This document shows, piece after piece, positions 1-10,612 of a stretch of DNA of 64,000 nt. The first letter of the stretch is position 1, and each line of letters begins with the position of its first letter. A model generated the notes under the pieces. That model searched no databases, had not been told where the DNA came from, and was given only the letters and a program-made list of their open reading frames with translations. The translations under genes were made by a program, and so were the position numbers. The stretch is from Glycine soja (taxonomy: Eukaryota > Streptophyta > Magnoliopsida > Fabales > Fabaceae): positions 42,773,534-42,837,533 of the forward strand of contig NC_041009.1 in NCBI RefSeq assembly GCF_004193775.1. The letters run 5' to 3'.

Positions 1-133
1 GTTCTCAATCAATAATAGAAACAATCACTGTTTCTAAGGATGTAGACATGTTGGTTGAACCTCATTAAATTTTGTGTGTTATATGTGTGTTTGATTATTT
101 TGAGATTTAAAATTTCAGATTTTATTACTAACA
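1..133 (+). repeat. 3' tail of left LTR of a Ty1/copia remnant
   Basis: The first 133 bases end in ACTAACA and are followed at about 135-148 by a sequence close to the TGGTATCA primer-binding site used by copia elements that prime from initiator-Met tRNA. A related stretch with the same AATAATAGAAACAAT core recurs at about 2225. This is the pattern of a left LTR, a primer-binding site and a right LTR. The start of this LTR lies outside the window. Confidence 0.55.
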
Positions 134-149
134 ATCGGTATCAAATGGT

Positions 150-1960
150 GCTTAACAAAATTTGAAGTAGGAAAGTTTGATGGAATTGAGAATTACATAT
201 TGTAACAAAGGAAAGTTAAAAGGATTTGCTGGCATAACAAAATTTTCTAAGGTGGTGCGCACAACAAAACCTATTGGCATGGATGATATGGATTGGGAGG
301 AGTTGAAGGAGAGGGTTGCGGTGATCATATAATTGTGTTTGGTAGACAATGGATGTATGAACAAAATTGGAGAGTTAGTATATGTCCAAGTCCATGACAA
401 ACAAGTTGAACATGAAGTAGAAGTTGTACGAGCTAAAGATGTAGGAGGATTCTAATTAGCAACCACATGTCAATGTTTTCAATCAAATTATGAGTGATTT
501 ATTGAGGCTTGATGTGAAGATTAAAGACGATGATAAGGCAATAATTCTATTGTGGGCTTTGCCTAATTCCTATGAGCACTTAGTGACCACCTAAAGTATC
601 GGGAAGACACCATTAGTCTATAAGAGATGGCAAATGTAGTTATGTCCTACTATTAGTGGAAATAGAATGCAAGGGAGTGTTCTCAAGCCGAAGGTCTATA
701 TATGAAGGGGAATCAAGAACATGGGAGGACATAAGGAAAATAGGGTTCAAGGAGAAGGAAGAAGTCCAAAACTAGAAGCAACAAATCAATTTAGTGCTTT
801 AATTGCAAACAACAATGGCATTAAAAGAAGAATTATCCAAATTTGAAGCAGTTTGGTGAAAGGGATATGTTCTCTTAGTTTCATGCAATCAATTTACAAA
901 TGTGTTGAGTCTTGATTTTAGATGTTCTTACAATATGATGCTCAACAAGGAGTGGTTCACCACATACAAGTCAGACAATTTTGGCAATGTCCATTTAGGT
1001 GGCCATAAAACTTATGTTGTTGTTTGAATGAGACAAGTGTAAATTATTATTGATGATGGTGGAGTGAGAAAGTTGTGTGATATCTGACATATCCATGAGT
1101 TGAGGAAGAATTTGACCTCGCTTGACACTTTGCATGCTAATGGTTTTAGTTATAAGACTAATGGAGATTGGGATACCCTTAGAGTGTGTAAAGGGTGCAC
1201 TGATTGTGATGAGAGCACAATGGACTTTAGGCGATATTTACAAACTGTTGGGGAGCATAGTTGTAGGTTGAGTTACATCTGTTGAGTCTGATGATAATGC
1301 TACCATATTATGACTCATGTGTTTGGGCAATCTCAGTAAGTGTGGGATGGTGGAGCTTCATAGGAAGGGGCTCTTAAAGGGAGTTTGGAGTTGCAAGTTA
1401 GACTTTTGTGAATATTTTTGTGCTTGGAAAATAGTCCAAAGTGTGTTTTAAAGTTGCAAAACACACAACCAAAGGGATCATAGACTATGTGCATACAAAA
1501 TTCTGTGAGGAACATGACTTTCAAAAACATTTTGTGAAAAAATTCACAACTCAATGGTGTCGCAGAGGGGATGAATATGTCCTTATTGAAAGGACCCAAT
1601 GTCTAAGGTTGAATGTTGGCTTTTTCAAAGGCTTTTGGGTAGAGGTAGTAAATATGGTGTGCTATATGCTTAACCGATCACCATGAGCTTCATTGGATCG
1701 ATGAGAAGTTGTAGAGGAAGTCTAAACATGTGCACATGGAGATTTTACCAATAAGTGTCAATCAGGTGGTTTGTGGACTTTTGTTGCTTTTCACGACACT
1801 TTTAGATTAATAGGTCTCATGTTACGTCAATTTGAATATACTCAATCTGTTCAATTGCAGCCTTATAATGCAATCACATTCTTTAATTCAATTGTTGTTT
1901 TTGTTTTTGCATTCCTTATTTATCCACCGAGTTAGTTTTATTGTCTTTGCACCCCTTACC
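150..1960 (+). pseudogene. Degenerate Ty1/copia gag-integrase remnant
   Basis: Translated pieces follow the copia order but are broken by many stops and frameshifts. Gag comes first: FEVGKFDGIENY near 160, then IILLWALPNSYEHL near 540. A decayed CCHC zinc knuckle (CFNCKQQWH) lies near 800. The pre-integrase region follows (EWFTTYKSDNFG near 950, then RKNLTSLDTLHANGFSYK from 1100), then an integrase start with KVCFKVAKHT near 1440. No reverse transcriptase or RNase H is recognisable before the right LTR-like sequence, so the 3' half of pol has been deleted. This is an old non-functional copy. Confidence in the family is high; exact limits are uncertain. Confidence 0.8.
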
Positions 1961-1999
1961 TCCTTTATGATTGAACAATCATTCAGGGGCTTTTGTTGT

Positions 2000-2320
2000 T
2001 GATCCCGATTGATTTTAATAATTTAAGAATTTTTTGGTGTCATGCTAGCTTTTGTACATATATCTAGTGATGAAAAATCTAAATTTGACCCAAAGTAAAA
2101 AAAAAAGTGTTTTTGTAAGTTATTTCAAAAGCGTGAAAGGATTCAAGTTTTGGGATTTAGCTTCCAAAAGAATAGTTCAAATGTGTTTTATTTTATGATA
2201 CTGATGTAATCCTTTTTGCCAAACAATAATAGAAACAATTCCTTTGCTCCCAGAAATGTATACACACCTCTTGAATCTCGTTAATCTTGTGTTCGTGATG
2301 GTGATAACGATGATAATAAT
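2000..2320 (+). repeat. Probable right LTR remnant of the copia element
   Basis: A stretch near 2222-2310 resembles bases 5-80 of the window: the AATAATAGAAACAAT core, then diverged sequence ending GTTAATCTTGTG. It is in the same orientation and downstream of the gag/integrase remains, as a right LTR would be. The left limit of about 2000 is a guess and no target-site duplication can be checked because the left LTR is cut by the window edge. Bases 2320-2840 are AT-rich with no recognisable feature. Confidence 0.4.
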
Positions 2321-2945
2321 GATGTTCGTGATAATGGTTGTTATGGTACCAATGGTGGTGGTGACAACAACAAAAATAATCATTGTCAAATGTAGAAAGG
2401 TTTTGTTGTTTAAATAATAAAAATCAAATTCATAAATATTTGTTTTTTTATTTTAAAAATGAATGTAAAAATATTTTGAGAATAATTTAAATAAATTGTA
2501 TTTAAAAGCCAAAAATAAAAAACTTACCACCACCTCAAATGAGTGCTTAACAATTAAGAATTGAATTATTATTTTTTAGTATAAGAGCATATTTAGAATT
2601 TTCCAAATAGATGAGAGGCCAATTGGATAATTTAACCAAGATAACTGCATAAATTTTTATTTTAAAAACCAAAATAATGATTAACAAAATTATTTTAATT
2701 ATTAATTAATAATTAACAACTATAATTACATTTTATCCTTTAGTAATTAAATTAGGTTATCAGTAACCGTAAATATGTAAATCTTGAGGTAAAATCCACC
2801 TAAGATATTCCATTTTTTATCACAAATATCCATCCATAAGAACATTCTTGTTTAACACACGAGTGCAAAAAACAAACATTCATCACCCTCACAGCCTCAT
2901 CCCACTCGCCGCCTGCATCACCACCCTGCCACGCGACACTCCAGC

Positions 2946-2951
2946 CACGTG
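2946..2951 (+). promoter_or_regulatory. G-box (CACGTG) upstream of the JASON-like gene
   Basis: A perfect CACGTG palindrome lies about 360 bases before the start codon, in a locally GC-rich stretch (2890-3110) that stands out from AT-rich surroundings and probably includes the core promoter and leader. G-boxes bind bZIP and bHLH factors. Function here is inferred from position only. Confidence 0.4.
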
Positions 2952-3218
2952 TCCGGACTCAGAAGCGCGTGTTACACACCCGAAACCTCCGCGGTGGCGA
3001 AAGAAAAAGAAAACGACTCGTTCATCGCAGCACACAGCTCGCGTGCATCGCATTCATTCATTCATTCCCTCCTTCGTTAGTTCAAATTTCAAAATCGACT
3101 CGCCACTCGCACCTCACTCCTCACTTCTCACACACACACTTTCCACCAAAACAAAAGGAAAAAGAAAATAAAAAATAATACAAACGTAACGTTAGCTTAC
3201 CTGCTCCGAGCCTCTTCC

Positions 3219-3260
3219 ATGACACGCTCTGCCCAGAGCTGCTGCTGCTGCTGCTGCTAG
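3219..3260 (+). CDS. Upstream ORF with a poly-Cys run in the leader
   Basis: A 13-codon reading frame (MTRSAQS followed by six Cys and a TAG stop) ends 47 bases before the main ATG at 3308. The Cys run is encoded by a (GCT)7 microsatellite at 3238-3258 read in the TGC frame. If transcription starts upstream of 3219, ribosomes would meet this ORF first. A CTG-repeat length change would alter the Cys count without shifting the stop. It may simply be a by-product of the microsatellite. Confidence 0.35.
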   Translation: MTRSAQSCCCCCC

Positions 3261-3307
3261 CTTCGACATTCAGGTTCGTTTCCCGATCCTGCTCCCCAAC
3301 CACCACC

Positions 3308-6300
3308 ATGGGATGCTTCTTCGCTTGCTTCAGAGCCCGCGACTCCTCCTCCGCCACCGCCCCCACAGCTACGGTGCCTTCTTCTCCTTCCGGCAAACAC
3401 AAACCTACCGTAACTATACCACTGTTCGCAGCTTTTTTATTTTTTGATATCGAGTTTCCGCTACTTTGTTCGCTTTGCAGAAGCGAAGCTCGAACGCTCA
3501 TTGAATAGTTCAGCTGATTTTATTTTTTTTGTGAGAGTTTTTGTGTAGTTTTTTTTTTTTTTTTTTATGTTTTGGTTTTGGTTTTTTCTTTTTCGCGATG
3601 TGAGGGTTTTGGTTTTGCTGTGTGAACCAGGATGTTGTGGTCTCTCGAAATCAGTTATCCACTTTGTTTCTATCCGAAGGTGATTTTTATTTTTATTTTT
3701 ATTTTCATTATTATTTTTGTTTAATTCTGAATGTGTTTTACTGATTCTGTGGTTTGAATTTTGAGTAGAGAGAGAAAACTCTGTTGTGCGTGATGATCGG
3801 AAGAGTTTTGAAGTGGGATCTCAGAAAGGTGACTATGAGGTGTGTTCTTTTTTACATAGCTGCTATTGTTTGTTGTGTGATTATGAGTTTTCGCGTTTTG
3901 TTTGTTGTTTTTGGATTTTGGAATTTTCTGTTTGAGCTGAGTGTTGGGGTATTTTGTTCCTGTATGTGAGGGAAAAGGAAGGTGTTTGATTTTGTTCCAA
4001 TTGGGAACTATACGGCATACTATTTGTGATTGTGATTTTCATGGAACTTTGTAAGCAATTTTATAGTTGAAGTGAAATGAGAACAGTATGAAGGGAGCAA
4101 GTAAGAGTAGTTTGCCAACATTCTCAGAACAATTTTAGATTCTCAAAACTATGAAATTAGCACTCGGAGCTGGCTTTTTTAGATTCTGTCCTATATTGTA
4201 AAGGGGGTTGAGAGGCAACTAAGCACAAGGATTCATTTTGTTTCAACTGGGTCCTAACTTGTTGTTTTCAATTGTTTTTGAGAGGATTTAATATGGATAA
4301 TGGGATTGTGGATGCCACAGAGCAGTGACCTGGATGGAATCTCTAGTTTTAGTTTGAAGTGAAGTGGGATTTAGCATTGATGTCAGTATAGTTATGTTTA
4401 TTGTAGGCAGTGGCAGCTCTAAATTGTGCAATAGCCTGAGATGCTTTGACTTAGTCCATATGATGGTCACAGTTAGTGTGTCAGACCACCACTCACCATG
4501 CACTCTGGCAAGCCTTGGTGTTGCATTGTGTATTTCTACCACGAGACTCTACAGCAAGGTGTCTTGTAGTTAACCTGACCGTACTGAGAAGCAGTGTGTG
4601 TGGAAATGGTGGCCACAAAATATTGACTTCTATCTTGTTACTGTTTCAATCATTTTCTAAATGAAATAATGAATTAGCACTTTTGAGTTTTGAAGTTTTA
4701 AACCTTTAGTCATGTCTAATTGTATCAACTGAGATTTGAATCAAGTGTTTATAATATGGAATGAAAGGAACTACATTTTGGTCTCACACCCTGAACCTTG
4801 CTGTTCTTCTATGTTGTTATTACTATTATTCTTTTGTGCCTTTTCTACTTTTTGAGGATATCTTTTCAACAAAACAAATGAATTTATTCAATGACAAATT
4901 AGAGGACATTGTTGAGTTTATGTCTACTGGCTCATTCTCTGGTCCATGCCCCTGATTACATTTGTCATGAAGGTAGCAATTTTCAGATGATGATGATGTC
5001 ACAATATCATTATGTTAGTTCCATGATATATTCCTGATATGTCTTGTATGAACCATATATCTAGTTATCTCCTTCATATAATTGCCAATATATGAAGTTT
5101 CAGGCACATAAATATTTGTAATATCAGCAACTAGATAATCTAAGATAACCAATGTGGCAATGCCTTGCTGGTGGAAAAATAATAGTCTTGATAGAATGTT
5201 TCTGTTAATTTGTTTTTGAATTCTTACAAGTTAAATTCTGTTTATCATGAGTGAATATCTTTTCATTATTATACAAGATTTTGAAAAAAAAAAACACTTT
5301 TTGAAGTTTTAAGTCACTTTAGTATTTTATTAAGTTTTTGATTCGTACTTTAGATGGGTGCATATTTATGTATACTTTGTAAAATTTGTTTATATAATCA
5401 GATCAACTTTTCTGCAGGCCAAGTTTCTCAAAGCTGGTGATACCTTGGCAAGGACCCCCCTTGAGAAAGCCCACCCTGTTGGTCAACCTTTCAATCCCTC
5501 AACTCCTGTAAAATGTTGTGAGGAAGGGGGGAAGAGAACTGATTCCTTAGAGCAAACACCAAGCAGGTTATTGGTCTCCTTTGTATTGAATCTTTTTCAT
5601 GCTGATATTGAGTAATAATGAATGTAAGCAAGTAACATTTTAGTCAATGTCATAGGAAGTGGATATTCTTTTCCTTACTCTTAGAACAATGGGAAACAGC
5701 TGCAGCTCATTACCATTAAAAATTTGTTTGTTAACAAGGGTCACTCTCAAAACATGATGAAACTGATTCTCATTTCTGCCCTTTTAGATTTTTTTAATGG
5801 GAATGCTGTATTATGGGTGTGAAGAAGTAACATTTTAGTCAATTTTGTAGGAGGTGGATATTCTGTTCCTTACTCTTAGAACAATGGGAAGGCCACTTTA
5901 TTAACAGGGTCTGCAGCTCATTATGATTGAAAAGTCTAAGAAAATATGTTCTTTAATAAGCGTTGCTATAAAAAATGATGAAATTGATTCTCAGTTTTTC
6001 TCTAAGATTTCTTTTAATGAAAATTTTCTGAGGGATTTTCACTGATTGTACACATGTATTGTGGTCATACTTAGTCCATTTCTGAAAATTACATATTTGT
6101 TTGCAGCTGTATCTCCAATGTGCTAAGTACTCAATGTGACACTCTTGATTCTACGGAAGGAATTAGGACAGGGAGTCTTCACAGTTTGGATAAGAATGAC
6201 AAGAATACAGCTTCTGTTTCACCTTGGCCATCAACCACATACACGAGGAGGAACAAGTCTATAGGTTTTGAATGTGACAGTGATTTATCGTCCTGTGACT

Positions 6301-7590
6301 CATCCGATTATGGTGGGCGACATATGAAAAAAACAGATTCACTAAATAATGAGAGTACATATAAACCATCGCCTAATCCTACCCCGATGAAGCTATCTGA
6401 TGAGATGCAAACTCCTGGAACTGCTTACCCTTCAGCAAAAGACTTGCCAAATGGTAAGCCTCGAGTTAAGTCCCAGTTTGTGTATCCAATTTACAACCCT
6501 GGTCATCATTTCTCTCAGAAGAAATTTGAAGAGAGTGAATCAGTTGAGCCGTCTCAAGTTACAACTTCAACTTCTGAAAAAGAGTTAAAGAAAATGTCTT
6601 GTGAAAATGAATGTAAGGTAGAGGAAAGCTTGTCTTCCTGGTTGAAGCCTGCAGCTGTCATTCTGGAGGAGAGAAACAAGAGAATGCAGACCAGTTATAA
6701 TCAGGTCCGCAAAACACCTGCTGATAGGCCTATCATTGGGATGGTTGCAGCTCACTGGAACAAGGATGGGGATTCTCAAGCTCCTCCTCCGAAGTGGTGG
6801 GATGGTAACGGCATACCAAATTCAACCAATAAGTATAAAGAAGTATGACTCATATATAATCATTATTTCCTACTTGAAAGAGGTTTGAATCTATATATTG
6901 CATTTGCTTCTAATTTTTGCTGATTTTTTTCAGGATCAGAAAGTAAATTGGCATGCAACATCATTTGAAGAGAGGTTAGAGAAGGCATTATCTGAGGAGA
7001 CTGTCATCTCTCAAAGGTATGCATTCTTGTTTAAGCATTGCTGTTTGCTTGAACTATGCTCACTTGTAAAAATAAGGCGATAAAGAAAAAGTTAGCGTGC
7101 ATGCTTGCTTTCTCAAAATATCCTACTCTGAATGATAAGTCCCTCTTTTTGTATCATTGAGTTACTGAGTTTAGCTTGAGGGTAATGGTAATGGGGACAA
7201 AAGATAACTATCATTGGTCACGGAATACTCATTCGTAAGACATAATTTATAGGAAAATGCTTATTAGTACGAAATTTTTTTCATGATATTTGCACGTCCA
7301 TAATTTCCAAGAAGAGTTATCCGATGCTTTTAAATTTTTTTTTTTTAGTATTTATTTATATTTAAAAAAGGAGAGTGATCCACGTAATCATTCATTCAGT
7401 TGGTGCAAATATAATTCGTACCAAATAGCATTGTTGTAATTTATAACATCCTTCCAATTTGTTATTTGTTTTGATTCACAGGAAGGATACATGTGGCAAA
7501 TCAATTCCTTTTGATGAGAACGAAGAAAGTGATACTGCTCTATCTCAGCTGCAATCTTCAACTCATCCACAGTCCGTGGTGTCATTTTGA
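3308..7590 (+). CDS. JASON-like protein, seven exons
   Basis: Exons read from the sequence: 3308-3409, 3631-3679, 3769-3839, 5418-5566, 6107-6842, 6934-7016 and 7482-7590. All introns are GT-AG, phases agree, and the product is 432 residues. The start has good context (CCACCATGG) and gives MGCFFACFRARD, the family's N terminus. Exon 2 encodes VSRNQLSTLFLSEG, and exon 4 begins AKFLKAGDT. C-terminal blocks are LSSWLKP (about 299-305), RPIIGMVAAHWN (331-342), PPKWWDGNGIPNS (351-363) and NWHATSFEERLEKAL. From memory these match Arabidopsis JASON (At1g06660), which affects spindle arrangement and organelle positioning in male meiosis II; loss gives unreduced pollen. There is no enzyme domain or signal peptide. 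The end of exon 3 was chosen at the second of two nearby GT sites because only it keeps frame into exon 4. Which paralogue this is cannot be told. Confidence 0.8.
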
Positions 7591-8901
7591 TGTCTATTGT
7601 CCCTCTCTGCTCTTTTGTCTGGTTAAAGAGATATTGTGGCATTTCTCGAAACTAAGTCTGAATCCTCCTCGTTCAAAATGCTGATTGGTTGGAACAAACA
7701 TTGGTTTATTCGAATTTTGTGGTAATATAGAACTATCAAGCTGTGTCACACGGCTTGTATTGTATATAAATTATGGGAATTATTGCGTAAAATAATGGGT
7801 ATTGGGACTTGGGAGTTTAGTAATGTGTTTTTTTTTCCCGTTAAAAATTGAAGTAGTTCAATTTTGAGATTCGCATGAACTAAATTTTTTGGATAGGAGC
7901 TTTGGATCCTGAATGCATATACTTAAATCATGTTATCTGTCATGATAAATGTTAAAAATTAAATAGAATTGAATAGTTTGTATATATAAACAAAGGAGAA
8001 AAATTAATGAAAAGGATAACCTAATAATACAAAATTAACGAGAATGATTATTTACCAATGTAAATGGTCATTTCCAATATTATAAAAATGGTTCTTTATT
8101 CCTTTACTTAAACATTTTGTTTGTATCAGGATTTTATAAGGTGATACATGAAACATTAGCTTAATGTAGAGAAGTTTCATAGAAATAAAAAAATTATTGT
8201 ATTGCTGCTAAATGTATTGGATGATGAATGACGAATAATACAAATGAGATGCGCGAAATTAAGCATAAGAACATTAATCAATATACAATAAATTGCAAAG
8301 TTAATTGTAATTGAGTTGTTGCAAATAAAATCATTTTCTAATTGAAATGCTACATTGCATTGTGGTTTTTAGTTGTAGACAAAATAACATGTTCTTGTAA
8401 AAAACGATTCCTAGCTTAGCAAAATAGCAGGGACTGACATGATGCTGGTTGAGGCATTTGCTGTAGCACAACATTCTTTTTGCTTAATATGTAAAGATTA
8501 AAGAAATGTACTAAAATGGAAAGGTTCATGGGCATGCTAAATAAAGAGGTTTCATTTGATTAGTAATGGTAGTTATGGTGAGAGTGCAATAGACAGTGGA
8601 CAATATGGGATCCAAGTGTGACTGATTAGATCCACCAGTTGGTTGTGCTTGTGTTCTGTCATAGGAAAAAATAAAGAGGTCTATTGTGGAGGAAAATGTA
8701 GTGTGGGGGCATAATTTTGTAATGTGCTCTTCCTTATGTGTTTGGTTGTGTTGGATGTGTAGGCAAGTAGGGGAAAGTAACTCAAAACACATGCTTACTT
8801 GTGTCATGAATGAGTCAATGTATTTCCTACTTGGTGTATCCTTAAGCTTCTTCCCTTGATATTGGTCCATATTAACTTTGTGCCTTCAACTTATTCTGCA
8901 G
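7591..8901. other. Intergenic, no gene recognised
   Basis: The 3' flank of the JASON-like gene is followed by AT-rich sequence. A minus-strand open frame of 114 codons at 8526-8870 (rich in Thr, His and Ser) has no family motif and no splice context, so it is not called as a gene. Confidence 0.5.
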
Positions 8902-9490
8902 AATCTTGGGTGATAATGGGTGAGTTTGTTTAAGCTTATCTTTTTTTTTTAAAGCTTGTTTTAATAAAATAAGCAGTTTTATATTTTTCTGATGTGTTTG
9001 TTTAAATTGTTTCTGTTAAAAAAACAGTTTTCTGTTCCCTCTCTGGTTATTCAACAAATGGTTATTTTAAAATGACTTATTTTAAGTTTTAAACAAACTG
9101 TCCCAATAAGATATTATGTAGAAAAATAGTCTGAAGGGGTTGAATTACTTGGGAAAACAGTAAAAAAAAAAAGAGAGGGCATTTGTGAAACATTGGCGAG
9201 ACTAGATGTTAAAGGACAGAACATTGATCCACCAACCTAGAAATTAGACATTCACAATTTGTTTTCTGCAACATCTGGTATCATCCTGGATCTTAAAGTG
9301 ATTCAAGAGTGCAAAAGAAAAGCTAGGATAAGTTGTTGGACAATGGACATTAATGGCTGAGGAAAATTCTTCAATCTTGCTGATATTAGCCACCTTCCAT
9401 ATCTTGATTATATTGTGAACAACATGGCAAAAGAGAAAGTGATAGACACCAGTATCATCTATGAACGTCTTAGAAAGGAATAGACATCGG
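8902..9490 (+). pseudogene. Phi-class GST pseudogene (exon 3 only)
   Basis: A CTGCAG acceptor at about 8896-8901 is followed by a sequence aligning with the start of exon 3 of the two intact GST genes in this window. A MITE interrupts it after 16 bases. From 9108 the similarity resumes: TTACTTGGGAAAACAG (9149) and then ARLDVKGQNIDPP. Around 9370-9480 the translation gives FFNLADISHLPYLDYIVNNM, the counterpart of FSLADLSHLPF in the intact genes. Several stops and frameshifts are present and exons 1 and 2 are not found upstream. It is therefore a truncated, transposon-split member of the local GST cluster. Confidence 0.8.
8918..9104. mobile_element. 187-bp MITE (PIF/Harbinger-like) inside the GST pseudogene
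   Basis: Terminal inverted repeats are GGGTGAGTTTGTTTAAGC on the left and, reading the other strand, GGGACAGTTTGTTTAAAAC on the right. The three bases AAT flank both ends (8915-8917 and 9105-9107), consistent with a 3-bp target duplication. Removing the element rejoins GST exon 3 sequence, which supports the boundaries independently. The PIF/Harbinger assignment rests on the GTTTGTTT-type end and the 3-bp duplication. Confidence 0.75.
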
Positions 9491-9499
9491 TAAATTCTA

Positions 9500-10265
9500 A
9501 GGGACTTTAGTGAAATACAATTGTTTTCCTTTGTGCAATACTGTGTGGTGTTGAATTTGGAGTTATATCATCTTGTGTAGTAGAAGAATAATAATACTTC
9601 TCAAAAGAACAAAATCAGAATAATGTTTTATCTTCTTTCTTTCTATTTTGCATTAACTAAATTAAGCTTCATTAAAAAGTTTGCCCAAATTTTATCTGTC
9701 AAATAACTGTTTTTCTGTTGTGTTACTAAAGAAAGTTGACTCATATGATTTGATTTTCCTTGGTAGCAATCTCAACTTGGGTTCAACTCAAGAAGTTCTT
9801 TGATAGTCGATGACTATAAATCTCCACTGAAATAGTATCTAAAATAATTTAGTTAGGTGATCTATATTTGGTTTGGATAATTTGGAAGGTAAATCACACC
9901 AAAATTTGATAAAAAAAAAACTGATGCATGTCTATAAAGGTGATATAATTGTGTTATTATTGACTCCGTTAAAATTTTATTTAAAATATAGGACAGTACA
10001 AATTCAATCCTTACGAGTTTATATAATTAAAATAAACATTTGTTTCGTGGATTGCACAATAATTTGATGGCGGTATTACTTGGTTCATTTATTAAGGTTT
10101 TATTTTTATTTTTTTTAAAAAAGGTTAATGATACAAGTTTAGGATACATGAGACGGTAAAAGATGACATAATTCATAACAACTATCGGAGGTAATCAATA
10201 CAATTTTGTAAATAACATTATTCTTCAGATAACAAGTGTATCTCGACAATTTTATTTTTACATAA
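9500..10265. other. Intergenic, AT-rich
   Basis: No coding motif, RNA gene or clear repeat boundary is seen between the GST pseudogene and the foldback element at 10.27 kb. Confidence 0.5.
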
Positions 10266-10269
10266 CATT

Positions 10270-10562
10270 AAGGAGGTTTAAATATATTTTTGATTTTTAT
10301 AAGTTTATTTTTTTAATTTTACTCTATATAAATTTATATTTTTTTTAAGTGTGAATTTATGGAATTATAAATAAAAAATTTGAATCTTAAAAAGATTAAA
10401 ATTAAAAGAATATAAATTTACAATATCTAAAAATAAAAAAAGACTTACATTAATCAAAATAAAAAAAAATCACCTTAAAGAGACTAAAATTAAAAAATAA
10501 ATTTTTTTTACCAGAACCAAAAATAGAAAAAATGTCAACATACACTAAAAATAGATTTAAAA
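10270..10562. repeat. AT-rich foldback (MITE-like) element
   Basis: The left part (TTTAAATATATTTTTGATTTT) is repeated in inverted, diverged form at the right end (AAAAATAGATTTAAA), and inner stretches such as TTTTTTAATTTTACTC are mirrored by GACTAAAATTAAAAAA. The whole can fold into an imperfect hairpin just 3' of the LRR gene. No target duplication was identified. Confidence 0.45.
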
Positions 10563-10612
10563 AAAAAAATTATACATGGAGCATTTAATGCTAGACTTAT
10601 TGTAACCTCTGT

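Noticed and set aside
3784..3969. Open frame of 61 codons starting MCVMIGRVLKWDL
   Set aside because: It overlaps exon 3 of the JASON-like gene in another frame and runs into the intron.
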